Assembly (NCBI GenBank): GCA_964584925.1
Contig: CAZPBS010000002.1
Location: 19,972 to 83,971 of the forward strand
DNA from: Pontimonas sp964584925
GTDB taxonomy: Bacteria > Actinomycetota > Actinomycetes > Actinomycetales > Microbacteriaceae
Reading direction: 5' to 3'
DNA: 64,000 bases
The notes under the pieces were generated by a model that saw nothing but the letters and a program-made list of their open reading frames with translations, was not told where the DNA came from and searched no databases. A program made the translations under genes and the position numbers. Shown here piece by piece: positions 54,485 to 63,282 of this stretch. Position 1 is the stretch's first letter, and every line of letters starts with the position of its first letter.

Positions 54485-57103
54485 GTGGCTGCAAAAGCTC
54501 GCGTGCACGAAATTGCCGCGGAATTGGGTATCGACTCAAAACGCACCTTGGAGAAGCTGAAGGAAATCGGCGAGTTCGTCAAGGGACCTTCGTCGACGGT
54601 GGAACCTCCCGTGGTGCGCAAGCTCAAAGCTGCGTTCGCCGAAGAGGGCATCGTTCCCGTTCCTGTAGAAGAGAAGCCTGAACCCAAGCCCGCTGCCAAG
54701 CCAGCACCGGCCCCAACCCCTGAAGCGTCTCCAGAAAGCCCAGCCCCGGAGAGCTCAGCCCCTGAGGCTCCAGCGCCGGCCGCGGAGAGCCCTTCAGCGC
54801 CTCCCGCAACAAAGCCTTCATCAACCGGTATTCCTCGTCCTGGAAACAACCCCTTTGCCTCGTCACAGGGAATGGCTCGTCCCGGTATTCCTCGTCCTGG
54901 AAACAATCCTTTTGCCTCAGCGCAAGGAATGGGACGTTCCGCTCCTGGCCGTCCAGGGCAGGGTGCAACGCCTCGTCGTCCGCTTGATCGTGAAGGTGGG
55001 GCTAGGCCTCCCTTCCAGGGCCGCACCGGTAGTCCCGGTGGTCGCCCCGGTGGTCCCGGTTTCGGTGGCCCCGGTGGAGGCGCCCCTGGTGGCGGTCCCG
55101 GAGCTCGCCCAGGTGGCGGTCGTCCCGGTGCTGGAGGACGTGGTCGCGGACCCGGTGGTGGAACCGCAGGAGCGTTCGGTCGTGGTGGCGGGAAGAGCAA
55201 GTCTCGCAAGTCAAAGCGGACGAAGCGTCAAGAATTTGAAATGCGGGAAGCCCCGAGCTTAGGCGGCGTCACTATCCCCCGTGGGGATGGCTCCACCATC
55301 ATTCGTTTGCGTCAAGGCGCTTCAATGAGCGATTTTGCCGACAAGATTGAGAACTTGACCGGCTTCCCCGTTCCTCCAGGGAACCTGGTGACGGTTCTCT
55401 TCCAGTTGGGGGAAATGGCGACCGCCACCGAGTCCCTCGATGCCGCGACGTTTGAGGTGTTGGGCGCAGAGCTGGGGTACAAGGTTCAGATCGTCTCGCC
55501 AGAAGACGAAGACAAAGAGCTCCTGGAGAGCTTTGATATCGACCTGGATGAGGAAGAAAACGAAGAAGACCTCGTCATCCGACCCCCTGTCGTCACCGTT
55601 ATGGGTCACGTTGACCACGGTAAGACGAAGCTTTTGGACGCTATCCGGAGCGCGAATGTTGTCGCCGGTGAAGCGGGTGGAATTACCCAGCACATCGGTG
55701 CATACCAAGTCTGGACTGAGCACGAAGGTATCGAGCGGGCTATCACCTTCATCGATACACCTGGTCACGAGGCGTTTACCGCTATGCGTGCCCGTGGTGC
55801 TCAGGTAACTGACATCGCCATTCTCGTTGTCGCTGCAGATGATGGAATCATGCCTCAGACCATTGAGGCCTTGAACCACGCTCAAGCAGCGAACGTTCCG
55901 ATTGTCGTGGCCATCAACAAGATGGATGCCCCAGGCGCCAAAGCGGACAAAGTCCTGCAACAACTCACCGAGTTTGGGCTTGTTGCCGAGGAATACGGCG
56001 GAGACACCCAGGCGGTCAAGGTCTCAGCGCTCAAGGGCGAGGGAATCACGGAGCTGCTCGATGCTGTATTGCTGACCGCGGATGCTGGATTGGACCTTCG
56101 GGCCAACCCGAATCGCACCGCGCGTGGTGTGGCGATTGAAGCCCGTCTGGACAAGGGACGCGGTGCTGTCGCTACGGTCTTGATCGAATCTGGAACGCTC
56201 CGAGTGGGAGAAGCCATCGTGGCGGGAACCGCGTACGGTCGCGTGCGCGCCATGATTGATGAGAACGGTGAATCGGTCGAAGAGGCCTACCCCTCACGAC
56301 CCGTTGCTGTTCAAGGTCTCTCGAGCGTTCCGCGCGCGGGTGACACGTTCATCGTCACGGACGATGACCGCACTGCCCGCCAGATCGCTGAGAAGCGTGA
56401 AGCAGCGGAGCGTAACGCTCAGCTAGCTAAGGCACGCAAGCGCATCAGCCTCGAGGACTTCACCAAGGCTCTCGAGGATGGCAAGATCGAAGCCCTTAAC
56501 CTCATCCTCAAGGGTGATGTCTCGGGTGCAGTGGAAGCCCTGGAAGAGTCGCTGCTCAAGATTGAGGTGGATGATTCCGTTCAGTTGCGCATCATTCACC
56601 GCGGTGTGGGTGCGATTACCGAGAGCGATGTCAACCTGGCGACCATCGACAATGCCATCATCGTGGGATTCAACGTCCGACCCGACTCCAAGGCGCGAGA
56701 GCGTGCTCAGCGAGAAGGTGTCGACGTTCGGTTCTACTCCGTCATCTACAACGCTCTGGAAGAGATTGAGAGCTCCCTTAAGGGAATGCTCAAGCCCGAG
56801 TTCGAAGAGGTTCAGTCCGGTGTTGCCGAGGTTCGCGAAGTGTTCAAGTCTTCAAAGGCTGGAACCATTGCCGGATGTATCGTCCGCTCGGGAACCATCA
56901 CGAGGAACGCGAAAGCCCGTGTTATTCGCGATGGTGTGGTCCTCGCAGACAACCTGACCATCGAGTCCCTGCGACGCTTCAAGGACGATGTCACCGAGGT
57001 CAAGACTGACTTCGAATGTGGTATCGGGCTAGGCAAGCTCAAGGACATCCAGATTGGTGACGAGATTGAAACCATCGAGATGAAAGAAAAGATCCGTGAG
57101 TAG
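54485..57103 (+). CDS. infB: Translation initiation factor IF-2
   Basis: 872 aa GTPase that brings initiator tRNA to the 30S subunit. The N-terminal IF2_N helix bundle (ARVHEIAAELGIDSKRTLEK) is followed by a long low-complexity linker (about 55-250) rich in Ala/Pro, then Gly/Arg/Pro, with a 19-residue unit GIPRPGNNPFAS repeated twice. GTPase motifs are G1 GHVDHGKT (374-381), G3 DTPGHEAF and G4 NKMD, then domains II-IV (QGLSSVPRAGD, IIHRGVGAITESDVNLA, GTIAGCIVRSG). GTG at 54485 with AGGAG. Overlaps rbfA by 8 bp. Confidence 0.97.
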   Translation: MAAKARVHEIAAELGIDSKRTLEKLKEIGEFVKGPSSTVEPPVVRKLKAAFAEEGIVPVPVEEKPEPKPAAKPAPAPTPEASPESPAPESSAPEAPAPAAESPSAPPATKPSSTGIPRPGNNPFASSQGMARPGIPRPGNNPFASAQGMGRSAPGRPGQGATPRRPLDREGGARPPFQGRTGSPGGRPGGPGFGGPGGGAPGGGPGARPGGGRPGAGGRGRGPGGGTAGAFGRGGGKSKSRKSKRTKRQEFEMREAPSLGGVTIPRGDGSTIIRLRQGASMSDFADKIENLTGFPVPPGNLVTVLFQLGEMATATESLDAATFEVLGAELGYKVQIVSPEDEDKELLESFDIDLDEEENEEDLVIRPPVVTVMGHVDHGKTKLLDAIRSANVVAGEAGGITQHIGAYQVWTEHEGIERAITFIDTPGHEAFTAMRARGAQVTDIAILVVAADDGIMPQTIEALNHAQAANVPIVVAINKMDAPGAKADKVLQQLTEFGLVAEEYGGDTQAVKVSALKGEGITELLDAVLLTADAGLDLRANPNRTARGVAIEARLDKGRGAVATVLIESGTLRVGEAIVAGTAYGRVRAMIDENGESVEEAYPSRPVAVQGLSSVPRAGDTFIVTDDDRTARQIAEKREAAERNAQLAKARKRISLEDFTKALEDGKIEALNLILKGDVSGAVEALEESLLKIEVDDSVQLRIIHRGVGAITESDVNLATIDNAIIVGFNVRPDSKARERAQREGVDVRFYSVIYNALEEIESSLKGMLKPEFEEVQSGVAEVREVFKSSKAGTIAGCIVRSGTITRNAKARVIRDGVVLADNLTIESLRRFKDDVTEVKTDFECGIGLGKLKDIQIGDEIETIEMKEKIRE
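54827..54940 (+). repeat. Tandem 57 bp repeat in the IF-2 linker
   Basis: Two adjacent units of 19 codons starting GGTATTCCTCGTCC at 54827 and 54884, differing at a few positions; they encode GIPRPGNNPFASSQGMARP and GIPRPGNNPFASAQGMGRS. Confidence 0.8.
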
Positions 57104-57527
57104 TAACTCGCCCCGCGCTAGGAAGATGGCGGACTTGATCCGTCAGATTCTGGCTGAGCGCCTCCAGAAGGGCTTGCGCGACCCTCGAATGGGGTATGTC
57201 ACCATCACCGATGTTCATGTGACCGGCGACTTGCAGCACGCTTCCGTGTTTTACACGGTGCTGGGGGATGACACCGAGCGCGCCGACACTCACGCAGCTC
57301 TGAAAGCTGCGACCGGTATGTTGCGCACCGAAGTCGGGAAGAACATTACGGCGAGGCTTACCCCCTCTCTGGAGTTTGTGCCCGATGGTATTCCGGAGAA
57401 CGCCGCGGCGATTGAAAGTCTGTTGCAGGAAGCGCGTGAGCGCGACGCGGAGATTGAGCGCCAGAAGGCCACCGCACAATACGCTGGCGATGAGGACCCC
57501 TACAAGGTCCCCAAGTCAGCCGAGTAG
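57096..57527 (+). CDS. rbfA: Ribosome-binding factor A
   Basis: 143 aa KH-like protein that helps 30S maturation and 16S rRNA 5' processing. Signatures: RKMADLIRQILAERLQKGL, RDPRMGYVTITDVHVTGDLQ, ASVFYTVLG and LTPSLEFVPDG. A charged C-terminal tail (RDAEIERQKATAQYAGDEDP) follows. GTG at 57096 overlaps the infB stop. truB, commonly next in other bacteria, is not here; a nucleoside phosphorylase gene follows after 24 bp. Confidence 0.95.
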   Translation: MSSNSPRARKMADLIRQILAERLQKGLRDPRMGYVTITDVHVTGDLQHASVFYTVLGDDTERADTHAALKAATGMLRTEVGKNITARLTPSLEFVPDGIPENAAAIESLLQEARERDAEIERQKATAQYAGDEDPYKVPKSAE

Positions 57528-57551
57528 TCACACGACGCGAAGGAGCACCGT

Positions 57552-58331
57552 ATGTCCATGGAGCGCGACGATCCCCGTCAGTACCACATTGCCCTTGCTG
57601 AGGGCGATGTGGGACGTTACGTATTCCTCCCCGGTGATCCGGGCCGGTGTGAGCTGATTGCCTCCTACTTTGACGACCCCCAGAAAGTCGCATCTCACCG
57701 TGAATATGAGACCTGGACTGGCTATTTGGAGGGCGAAAAAGTCTCGGTGACCTCCACCGGTATTGGTGGCCCTTCCGCCGCCATCGCGCTTGAAGAGCTC
57801 GTTGCTATTGGCTCTGACACGTTTGTCCGCGTGGGGACATCGGGTTCCATGCAGGAGCACATCAAGCCGGGCGATATTGCCATTGTGTCCGCGGCTATCC
57901 GCGACGAGGGAACGAGCCTGCACTATCTCCCCATCGAGTTCCCTGCGGTGGCTGATGTTGAGCTCACGCAAGCCCTTTCCGACGCTGCGCGGGGGATGGC
58001 CAAAACCGTGCATGTTGGTGTCTCGCAGTCCAAAGATTCCTTCTATGGGCAGCACTCTCCCGAGCGCATGCCCGTCGCTAGTCGACTCGCGGAGCGCTGG
58101 ACAGCGTGGATGGGCGGAGGAGCAATTTGCTCCGAGATGGAAGCTGCGTCGCTCTACATCGTGGCGTCAGTGCTGCGTGTTCGCGCAAGCGGACTGATGA
58201 TGGTGATGGGTCACCCCGATCAGTCTCCGATGAGCCCCGAAGAGTGGGATGCCTCGAAGGTTGAGCACCTGCTTCCGGTGGCGATTGAGGGAATGCGCGA
58301 GATTATTCGCCGGGACAAGGCGTCTAAGTAG
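57552..58331 (+). CDS. Nucleoside phosphorylase (uridine phosphorylase type)
   Basis: 259 aa PNP/UDP-family enzyme splitting nucleosides with phosphate. Motifs: YVFLPGDPGRCELIASYF (phosphate), TSTGIGGPSAAIALEELVAIG, VRVGTSGSM and the nucleoside-binding ICSEMEAASLYIVASVLR. The last motif and overall pattern fit uridine phosphorylase better than PNP, though specificity is not certain. ATG at 57552 with AAGGAG. Ends 8 bp into the convergent mutY. Confidence 0.9.
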   Translation: MSMERDDPRQYHIALAEGDVGRYVFLPGDPGRCELIASYFDDPQKVASHREYETWTGYLEGEKVSVTSTGIGGPSAAIALEELVAIGSDTFVRVGTSGSMQEHIKPGDIAIVSAAIRDEGTSLHYLPIEFPAVADVELTQALSDAARGMAKTVHVGVSQSKDSFYGQHSPERMPVASRLAERWTAWMGGGAICSEMEAASLYIVASVLRVRASGLMMVMGHPDQSPMSPEEWDASKVEHLLPVAIEGMREIIRRDKASK

Positions 58332-59190
58332 CCAGACGAAGAGCACCTTCGTCTCGCGTTGCGAGCCCATCGGCAACGAGGGACTCTAGCGCGCGCCGAA
58401 GCTGAACCTCATCGTGCCAAAGAGTGAGCAAGAAGGCCTCCGGCACAGGAATATCGCTATGGCGAAGCTCGCGCAGGATTATTCCTCTCACTTGTCGATC
58501 ACTTCCTTCGAACTTCCCTTGTTTGGGCCCTGTGGCACCGAGATATTCCGGGTAGCCAGACCTGCGCCATGCGCAGGAGGACTGCAAAGGGCATTCCTCG
58601 CATCGAGGGCTCCTCGCAGTACAGACCACTGCGCCGAGCTCCATGATCGCTTTTGCGGCTTGCACTTGAGCCGGGGGCTTCTCGGGTTCCAGAACGGCCC
58701 AGAGAGCAGTCCGATCTCCGGTTATTCGAGGCGGCCCAGCCTCACCCTGACCCTGGACAACTCGAGCCATAACCCGTCGCACGTTGGTATCAACGACGGG
58801 CTCGGGAACCCCAAAGGCGAAAGTTCGAATCGCTCGGGCGGTGTAATCACCAATTCCCGGAAGGCCGAGCAAAACATCGAGATCAGAGGGGACCTCACCG
58901 CCGTGCTCAGATGTTATCTGGCAAGCTGCCTGGTGCAGACGGAGCGCTCGCCGCGGGTAGCCGAGACGCCCCCAGGCAATGACGGCGTCCGCCCGGGACG
59001 AGCTCGCGAGGTCGGTCGGGGTTGGCCAGCGCTCCATCCATTGATGCCATACAGGCTCAACCCGCGCCACCGGTGTTTGTTGAAGCATGACCTCTGAAAC
59101 CATGACACCCCACGGTGAGCAGCTCTGCTCACGCCAGGGCAGCGGACGCTGATGCCGCGCAAACCACTGGTTCAGAGTCGCAATATCCAC
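58324..59190 (-). CDS. mutY: A/G-specific adenine glycosylase
   Basis: 288 aa base-excision enzyme removing A opposite 8-oxoG. Helix-hairpin-helix LLGLPGIGDYTARAIRTFAF, catalytic Asp in VVDTNVRRV, catalytic Glu in SEVMLQQTPV, and the [4Fe-4S] ligands in VCTARSPRCEECPLQSSC (Cys-x6-Cys-x2-Cys-x5-Cys). The C-terminal Nudix-like 8-oxoG-recognition domain of E. coli MutY is replaced by about 65 residues resembling a winged helix (SDRQVRGIILRELRHS), as in other actinobacteria. GTG start at 59190 with TACCGT 6 nt upstream. Divergent from the SDR gene. Confidence 0.94.
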   Translation of the reverse strand: MDIATLNQWFARHQRPLPWREQSCSPWGVMVSEVMLQQTPVARVEPVWHQWMERWPTPTDLASSSRADAVIAWGRLGYPRRALRLHQAACQITSEHGGEVPSDLDVLLGLPGIGDYTARAIRTFAFGVPEPVVDTNVRRVMARVVQGQGEAGPPRITGDRTALWAVLEPEKPPAQVQAAKAIMELGAVVCTARSPRCEECPLQSSCAWRRSGYPEYLGATGPKQGKFEGSDRQVRGIILRELRHSDIPVPEAFLLTLWHDEVQLRRALESLVADGLATRDEGALRLAT

Positions 59191-59248
59191 GGTGCCACGG
59201 TATAGCCATCAACTGGTGTTTCCCAGACGAGGGACATACTCTGTCCGC
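59191..59248. promoter_or_regulatory. Divergent leaderless promoter pair mutY / SDR gene
   Basis: Minus-strand TACCGT (complement at 59197-59202) is 6 nt from the mutY GTG; plus-strand TACTCT (59237-59242) is 6 nt from the ATG at 59249. Confidence 0.6.
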
Positions 59249-60733
59249 ATGAAGGTCTTAGTCACGGGCGCCACCGGGTACGTCGGTGGTCGCCTTGTGC
59301 CCAAACTCCTGGAACAGGGGTATTCAGTTCGTGTTCTGGCACGTGAGCCCCACCGACTTGATGGCGTCCCGTGGCACGACGATGTTGAGATCATCCAAGG
59401 TGACCTTCAGGTGCGATCCGACGTTGCTCGAGCGGTTTCCGCGGTCGACGTCGTCTACTATCTCGTTCACTCGATGTCGAGTGCGGGTGACTTTGAAGTG
59501 ATTGAGCGCCGAGTGGCGACCCTGGTTGCCGAGGAGGCTAAGTCTGCTCAGGTGAAGCGCATCGTCTACCTCGGAGGTCTCCACCCGAAAGGGAAACTAT
59601 CGCGGCACCTCGGTTCGAGAAAAGAAGTCGGGGAAATTCTGCTCGCCTCGGGGGTCCCCACCATTGCGCTTCAGGCCGGAGTCATCATTGGGTCTGGCTC
59701 TGCAAGCTTTGAGATGATCCGGCATCTCACGGAAATACTCCCGGCCATGCCTGCCCCAAAATGGGTGCGCAACAAGATTCAACCCATCGCTATCCGGGAT
59801 GTGCTGCACTATCTGGTGAAGTCGGCAGAGCTTCCTCCTGAGATCAATCGAGCCCTCGATATTGGCGGGCCCGACGTGTTCCGCTATTTCGAGCTCATGA
59901 ACGGGTACGCCAAGGAAGCAGGCCTGAAAGAGCGGCTGATTCTTGCGCTCCCCGTGCTCTCTCCCTGGTTGGCGTCACAGTGGGTCAATCTGGTGACCCC
60001 CATTCCCAGGAGTCTTGCTGTCCCGATTATTGAGTCTCTGTTGCACGATGCGGTGATGAAGAACCACGACATCGACGACGTCATTCCCCCACCCGCAGAG
60101 GGCTTAACCGGTTTTCGCCGATCCGTTGAACTTGCCCTGGTGCGGATGCGCTCAGGAGAGGTGGAAACCTCGTGGAGAAACACGGAAGTCATCGGAGCGC
60201 CCTCAGACCCTCTACCGAGCGACCCAGAGTGGGCCGGTCACACGGTCTACACCGACTCGCGCGAGGTGACTGTGGCTGCTCCCTCCGATGAGCTTTGGAA
60301 AGTAGTGGAAAGTATCGGAGGAGACAACGGGTGGTATTCCCTTCCGGTGGCGTGGGCAGCGAGGGGCCTTCTCGACAAACTCGTCGGAGGGGTGGGCCTT
60401 CGTCGGGGACGACGCGACCCCAACAAGCTCGTCACCGGGGATGCTCTCGATTTTTGGCGGGTCGAAAAGATTGAGCGTGGCACGTTCTTGCGTCTGAGAG
60501 CCGAAATGAAACTTCCTGGCCTTGCCTGGTTGGAGTTCACCGTGACACCGGTGAGCGAAGACCACAGCACATTGAGCCAGCGCGCAATCTTTTTCCCTCA
60601 GGGGCTCGGGGGTCGGTTGTATTGGTTTGCTGTGACACCACTGCATGGAATTGTTTTCGCAGGAATGGCCAGGTCCATGGGCAAAGCTGCGGAACAGCAT
60701 TTCGCTGACCGGGTATCGGTTACGGCCTCATAG
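59249..60733 (+). CDS. SDR (NAD(P)-binding) protein fused to DUF2867
   Basis: 494 aa. The N-terminal atypical SDR domain starts VLVTGATGYVGGRLVP (Gly-rich NAD(P) motif GxTGYVG) and has VYYLVHSM and RIVYLGGLHPKG; the usual catalytic YxxxK is not clear. From about residue 325 a DUF2867 / START-like domain follows (REVTVAAPSDELWKVVESIG, GVGLRRGRRDP, LPGLAWLEFTVTP). This fusion is widespread in actinobacteria and proteobacteria; ligand or substrate is unknown. The ATG at 59249 is fixed by the promoter; an in-frame start at 59192 overlaps the mutY promoter. Confidence 0.87.
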   Translation: MKVLVTGATGYVGGRLVPKLLEQGYSVRVLAREPHRLDGVPWHDDVEIIQGDLQVRSDVARAVSAVDVVYYLVHSMSSAGDFEVIERRVATLVAEEAKSAQVKRIVYLGGLHPKGKLSRHLGSRKEVGEILLASGVPTIALQAGVIIGSGSASFEMIRHLTEILPAMPAPKWVRNKIQPIAIRDVLHYLVKSAELPPEINRALDIGGPDVFRYFELMNGYAKEAGLKERLILALPVLSPWLASQWVNLVTPIPRSLAVPIIESLLHDAVMKNHDIDDVIPPPAEGLTGFRRSVELALVRMRSGEVETSWRNTEVIGAPSDPLPSDPEWAGHTVYTDSREVTVAAPSDELWKVVESIGGDNGWYSLPVAWAARGLLDKLVGGVGLRRGRRDPNKLVTGDALDFWRVEKIERGTFLRLRAEMKLPGLAWLEFTVTPVSEDHSTLSQRAIFFPQGLGGRLYWFAVTPLHGIVFAGMARSMGKAAEQHFADRVSVTAS

Positions 60734-60737
60734 GCGT

Positions 60738-60743
60738 TACACT
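60738..60743 (+). promoter_or_regulatory. -10 box of the SNF2 helicase gene
   Basis: TACACT directly after the SDR stop codon, predicting a start at about 60750. Confidence 0.5.
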
Positions 60744-60749
60744 GAAAGG

Positions 60750-60885
60750 GCACCTCGATCACTGAAACGGTTCACGTTCAGGTCTGATTGTTTGTGTCGG
60801 CCTCGCATCACGGGCGAGGCAATGTGTGGTCACGGTGACAAGGTCTTCGTTTTTCACACATCCCTAGGTTGTCTCAAGGAGAAGA
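60750..60885 (+). promoter_or_regulatory. 136 nt leader of the SNF2 helicase gene
   Basis: Contains a 7 bp hairpin GCCTCGC-ATCACGG-GCGAGGC (60800-60820), a compact inverted repeat GTCAC-G-GTGAC (60829-60839) that could be an operator or part of RNA structure, a T-rich stretch (TTCGTTTTTC) and AAGGAGAAGA before the ATG. No known riboswitch was recognised. Confidence 0.4.
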
Positions 60886-63027
60886 ATGGCCCAGACAGGC
60901 CCCTCGCGCACCCGGTCGCGCCCACAGGGCGCTAAGCGGGGACGGAAGAAGCCCATTGATGATGAGGGCATCATTCCGATCCTGGCGCGGGCTGTGCGGG
61001 AAGTGGAGTCTGCTGCGGGTCGCGGAAAAGTGACGGCAGGGAACAGGGTCAAGTTTCAAGTCACGGCTCTTTTGGTGCGCGAGGAACGAGCGCGAGCAAA
61101 GGAAGACGGTTCACTCTCGGTGGCTGAGCGTCAAGAAACGCTGAAGCGTCTGGATGGGCTTGCTTCCATCATGGCGAAAACAGCGGCGCGAGACACCAGC
61201 TTGATTCAGTTGCTCGCGCCCGATGCAAAGGTCTCGGAAGCAGCCAAGAAACTGCGTCGTGACTACCTTGTTGCCTCGGGGCAAGAACTGGCTCCTGATG
61301 ACCTCATCATCGTGGATGAAGCCCCGGAGGTGAGTCCTGAAACGGCGAAACAGGTCGTTCCTGCCTCGGTGCGCCAAGCACAGCTTGCCAACCCTTTTAT
61401 GGCCCCCGATTTTGCTGCCTATCAGAAGCCCCAAGCTGCGGTGGAGGGGCGCCTTCTGAACTGGGAGCTGATGGAGCCGCTCTTCCGATCCTTTGAGCAA
61501 GGCTCGGGCGGTGGCGTGGCCAGCATGGAACTGCCCGCAGCGGCAAACTTGTCCACGCCAGGTGGGTTGGACCTTATGGTCCACCAATCTGAGTTTGTGG
61601 AGGCAGTGCGCAGCGGCCACCGAAGCTTTTTGCTCGCAGATGAGCCTGGACTTGGCAAGACGGCTCAGGCCCTTATAGCCGCAGAAACGGCAGGCGCTTT
61701 CCCTCTGTTGGTGGTGGTTCCCAATGTGGTGAAGACCAACTGGCTTCGAGAAGTTCACCAGTGGCTACCCAAACGACGCCCCACGGTCGTTCACGGTGAT
61801 GGTTTAGAGCTCAACGCCTTCAGTGACGTGTTCATTGTGAACTACGACATTCTCGATCGTCACGTCGGATGGCTTTCCAAGTTTGACTTCCGGGGCATGG
61901 TCGTTGACGAAGCCCACTTCATCAAGAACAAGGATTCACAGCGCTCCAAGCACGTTCAGGCGGTGGCGAGGACTATTCGGGCGCGCTTGCAACACCCACT
62001 CCTGATTGCCCTCACGGGAACACCCTTGATCAACCAAATTGAAGACTTCCGCATGATTTGGCAGTTCCTCGGCTGGATTGATGACAAGAAACCTCTGGGC
62101 CAGCTGATGGCGAAGCTCGAGGCGGCGGGTCTCACGCCAGCTGATCCCGGTTTCTTCCCGGCGGCCCGTAAAGCGGTTATTTCCATGGGAATTGTGCGCA
62201 GGCGTAAACAAGACGTCGCCAAAGACATTCCTGCTCGCCGCATTGCGGATATTCCGATCGAGCTCGACACCGAAGCTGCCCGCTCGATTATGGATGCGGA
62301 GCGCGCCCTCGTGCAGCGTTTGCTGGAGCGCTATGACCGAGTCATCTCGGCCAGGGGCGATGCTGACCCGAGCGTGCTGGACGACGATTTGGTCAGACTG
62401 GTGTGTGCCTCAGAGATCGAGGAGACCAAGCAGGATGATTCCGGAGATAACGTCTTCACACTGGTGCGAAAGATTGGTTCGGCGAAAGCTGTCATGGCGG
62501 CCGATTACACCGCCCAATTGGCCAGAAACGTCGGCAAGGTGGTGTTCTTCGCGAAGCACATTGACGTGCTCAACCAGGCGGAAAAGCACTTTGAGTCTGT
62601 CGGGATAAAGACAACCTCGATTAGGGGAGACCAGTCCACGACTGCGCGACAGTCAGCGATCGATGCTTTCACCAACGATGATGACGTTCAGGTCATCGTC
62701 TGTTCCCTGCTCGCCGCTGGGGTGGGTGTGAACTTGCAGGCAGCCTCCAACGTCGTGTTGGCAGAGCTCTCCTGGACGAGTGCTGAGCAGACCCAAGCCA
62801 TCGACCGCGTTCACCGCATTGGTCAGGAACTTCCGGTCACTGCGTGGCGCATTGTGGCGGCTCAGACCGTGGACCAGAGAATCGCCGAACTGATTGATCA
62901 GAAGTCAGGTCTTTCCGCGCGTGCCCTGGATGGTCAAGAGGTTGAAGCCGGGATCGAGGGCACCATGCAGGTAGCAGCCCTCATCGCTTTGCTGAGAGCT
63001 GAGCTCGAAAAGCGTCAGTCTTCGTAG
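60886..63027 (+). CDS. SNF2-family DNA-dependent ATPase/helicase
   Basis: 713 aa Swi2/Snf2-type translocase. A basic N-terminus (SRTRSRPQGAKRGRKKP) and a helical region (about 30-225) precede the motor. Motifs: LMVHQSEFVEAV (Q-like), Walker A ADEPGLGKTAQA, VVVPNVVKTNW, DEAH in VVDEAHFIKN, ALTGTPLIN; second lobe KVVFFAKHIDVLN, IVCSLLAAGVGVNLQAA and the QAIDRVHRIGQ motif VI. A repair or chromatin-remodelling role is unproven; the SMARCAL1-like compact lobe arrangement is suggestive. ATG at 60886 with AAGGAGAAGA. Ends 13 bp inside the convergent zinc-ribbon gene. Confidence 0.9.
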   Translation: MAQTGPSRTRSRPQGAKRGRKKPIDDEGIIPILARAVREVESAAGRGKVTAGNRVKFQVTALLVREERARAKEDGSLSVAERQETLKRLDGLASIMAKTAARDTSLIQLLAPDAKVSEAAKKLRRDYLVASGQELAPDDLIIVDEAPEVSPETAKQVVPASVRQAQLANPFMAPDFAAYQKPQAAVEGRLLNWELMEPLFRSFEQGSGGGVASMELPAAANLSTPGGLDLMVHQSEFVEAVRSGHRSFLLADEPGLGKTAQALIAAETAGAFPLLVVVPNVVKTNWLREVHQWLPKRRPTVVHGDGLELNAFSDVFIVNYDILDRHVGWLSKFDFRGMVVDEAHFIKNKDSQRSKHVQAVARTIRARLQHPLLIALTGTPLINQIEDFRMIWQFLGWIDDKKPLGQLMAKLEAAGLTPADPGFFPAARKAVISMGIVRRRKQDVAKDIPARRIADIPIELDTEAARSIMDAERALVQRLLERYDRVISARGDADPSVLDDDLVRLVCASEIEETKQDDSGDNVFTLVRKIGSAKAVMAADYTAQLARNVGKVVFFAKHIDVLNQAEKHFESVGIKTTSIRGDQSTTARQSAIDAFTNDDDVQVIVCSLLAAGVGVNLQAASNVVLAELSWTSAEQTQAIDRVHRIGQELPVTAWRIVAAQTVDQRIAELIDQKSGLSARALDGQEVEAGIEGTMQVAALIALLRAELEKRQSS

Positions 63028-63212
63028 CGGGTGCCGCAGGAACACAGCCATGCAGGCATGTCACCCTCCGCGGCCACGCCACCGAGAACAATCTCTCCGA
63101 GCCGTGAGGCTTGGACCATCTCGGAGCTTGGATCCCCGTAGATGATGGGAGTGGCGGTTCTTTCTCGACACTCTGGACACTCTGGGGGTGTGTCATCAAA
63201 GAGTTGTGGCAT
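63015..63212 (-). CDS. Small zinc-ribbon protein
   Basis: 65 aa with two Cys pairs, CPEC near the N-terminus (PPECPECRERT) and CSC near the C-terminus (AWLCSCGTRYED), a plausible zinc ribbon. Function unknown. The ATG at 63212 has GGAGGA just upstream on the minus strand; a longer in-frame start at 63284 would overlap the Nudix promoter. The 3' end overlaps the SNF2 gene by 13 bp. Confidence 0.65.
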   Translation of the reverse strand: MPQLFDDTPPECPECRERTATPIIYGDPSSEMVQASRLGEIVLGGVAAEGDMPAWLCSCGTRYED

Positions 63213-63269
63213 GTGTCCTCCGGCCTGGACGTGAATACAGAGACCATCCCACCGACCACTGACACGGGA

Positions 63270-63275
63270 TAGCCT
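63270..63275 (+). promoter_or_regulatory. -10 box, leaderless MTH1-like Nudix gene
   Basis: TAGCCT, 7 nt, ATG at 63283. Confidence 0.6.
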
Positions 63276-63282
63276 GAGGGCC

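Noticed and set aside
54379..55209. Pro/Gly-rich 276-codon frame opposite infB
   Set aside because: Arises from the Gly/Pro/Arg linker of IF-2 read backwards.
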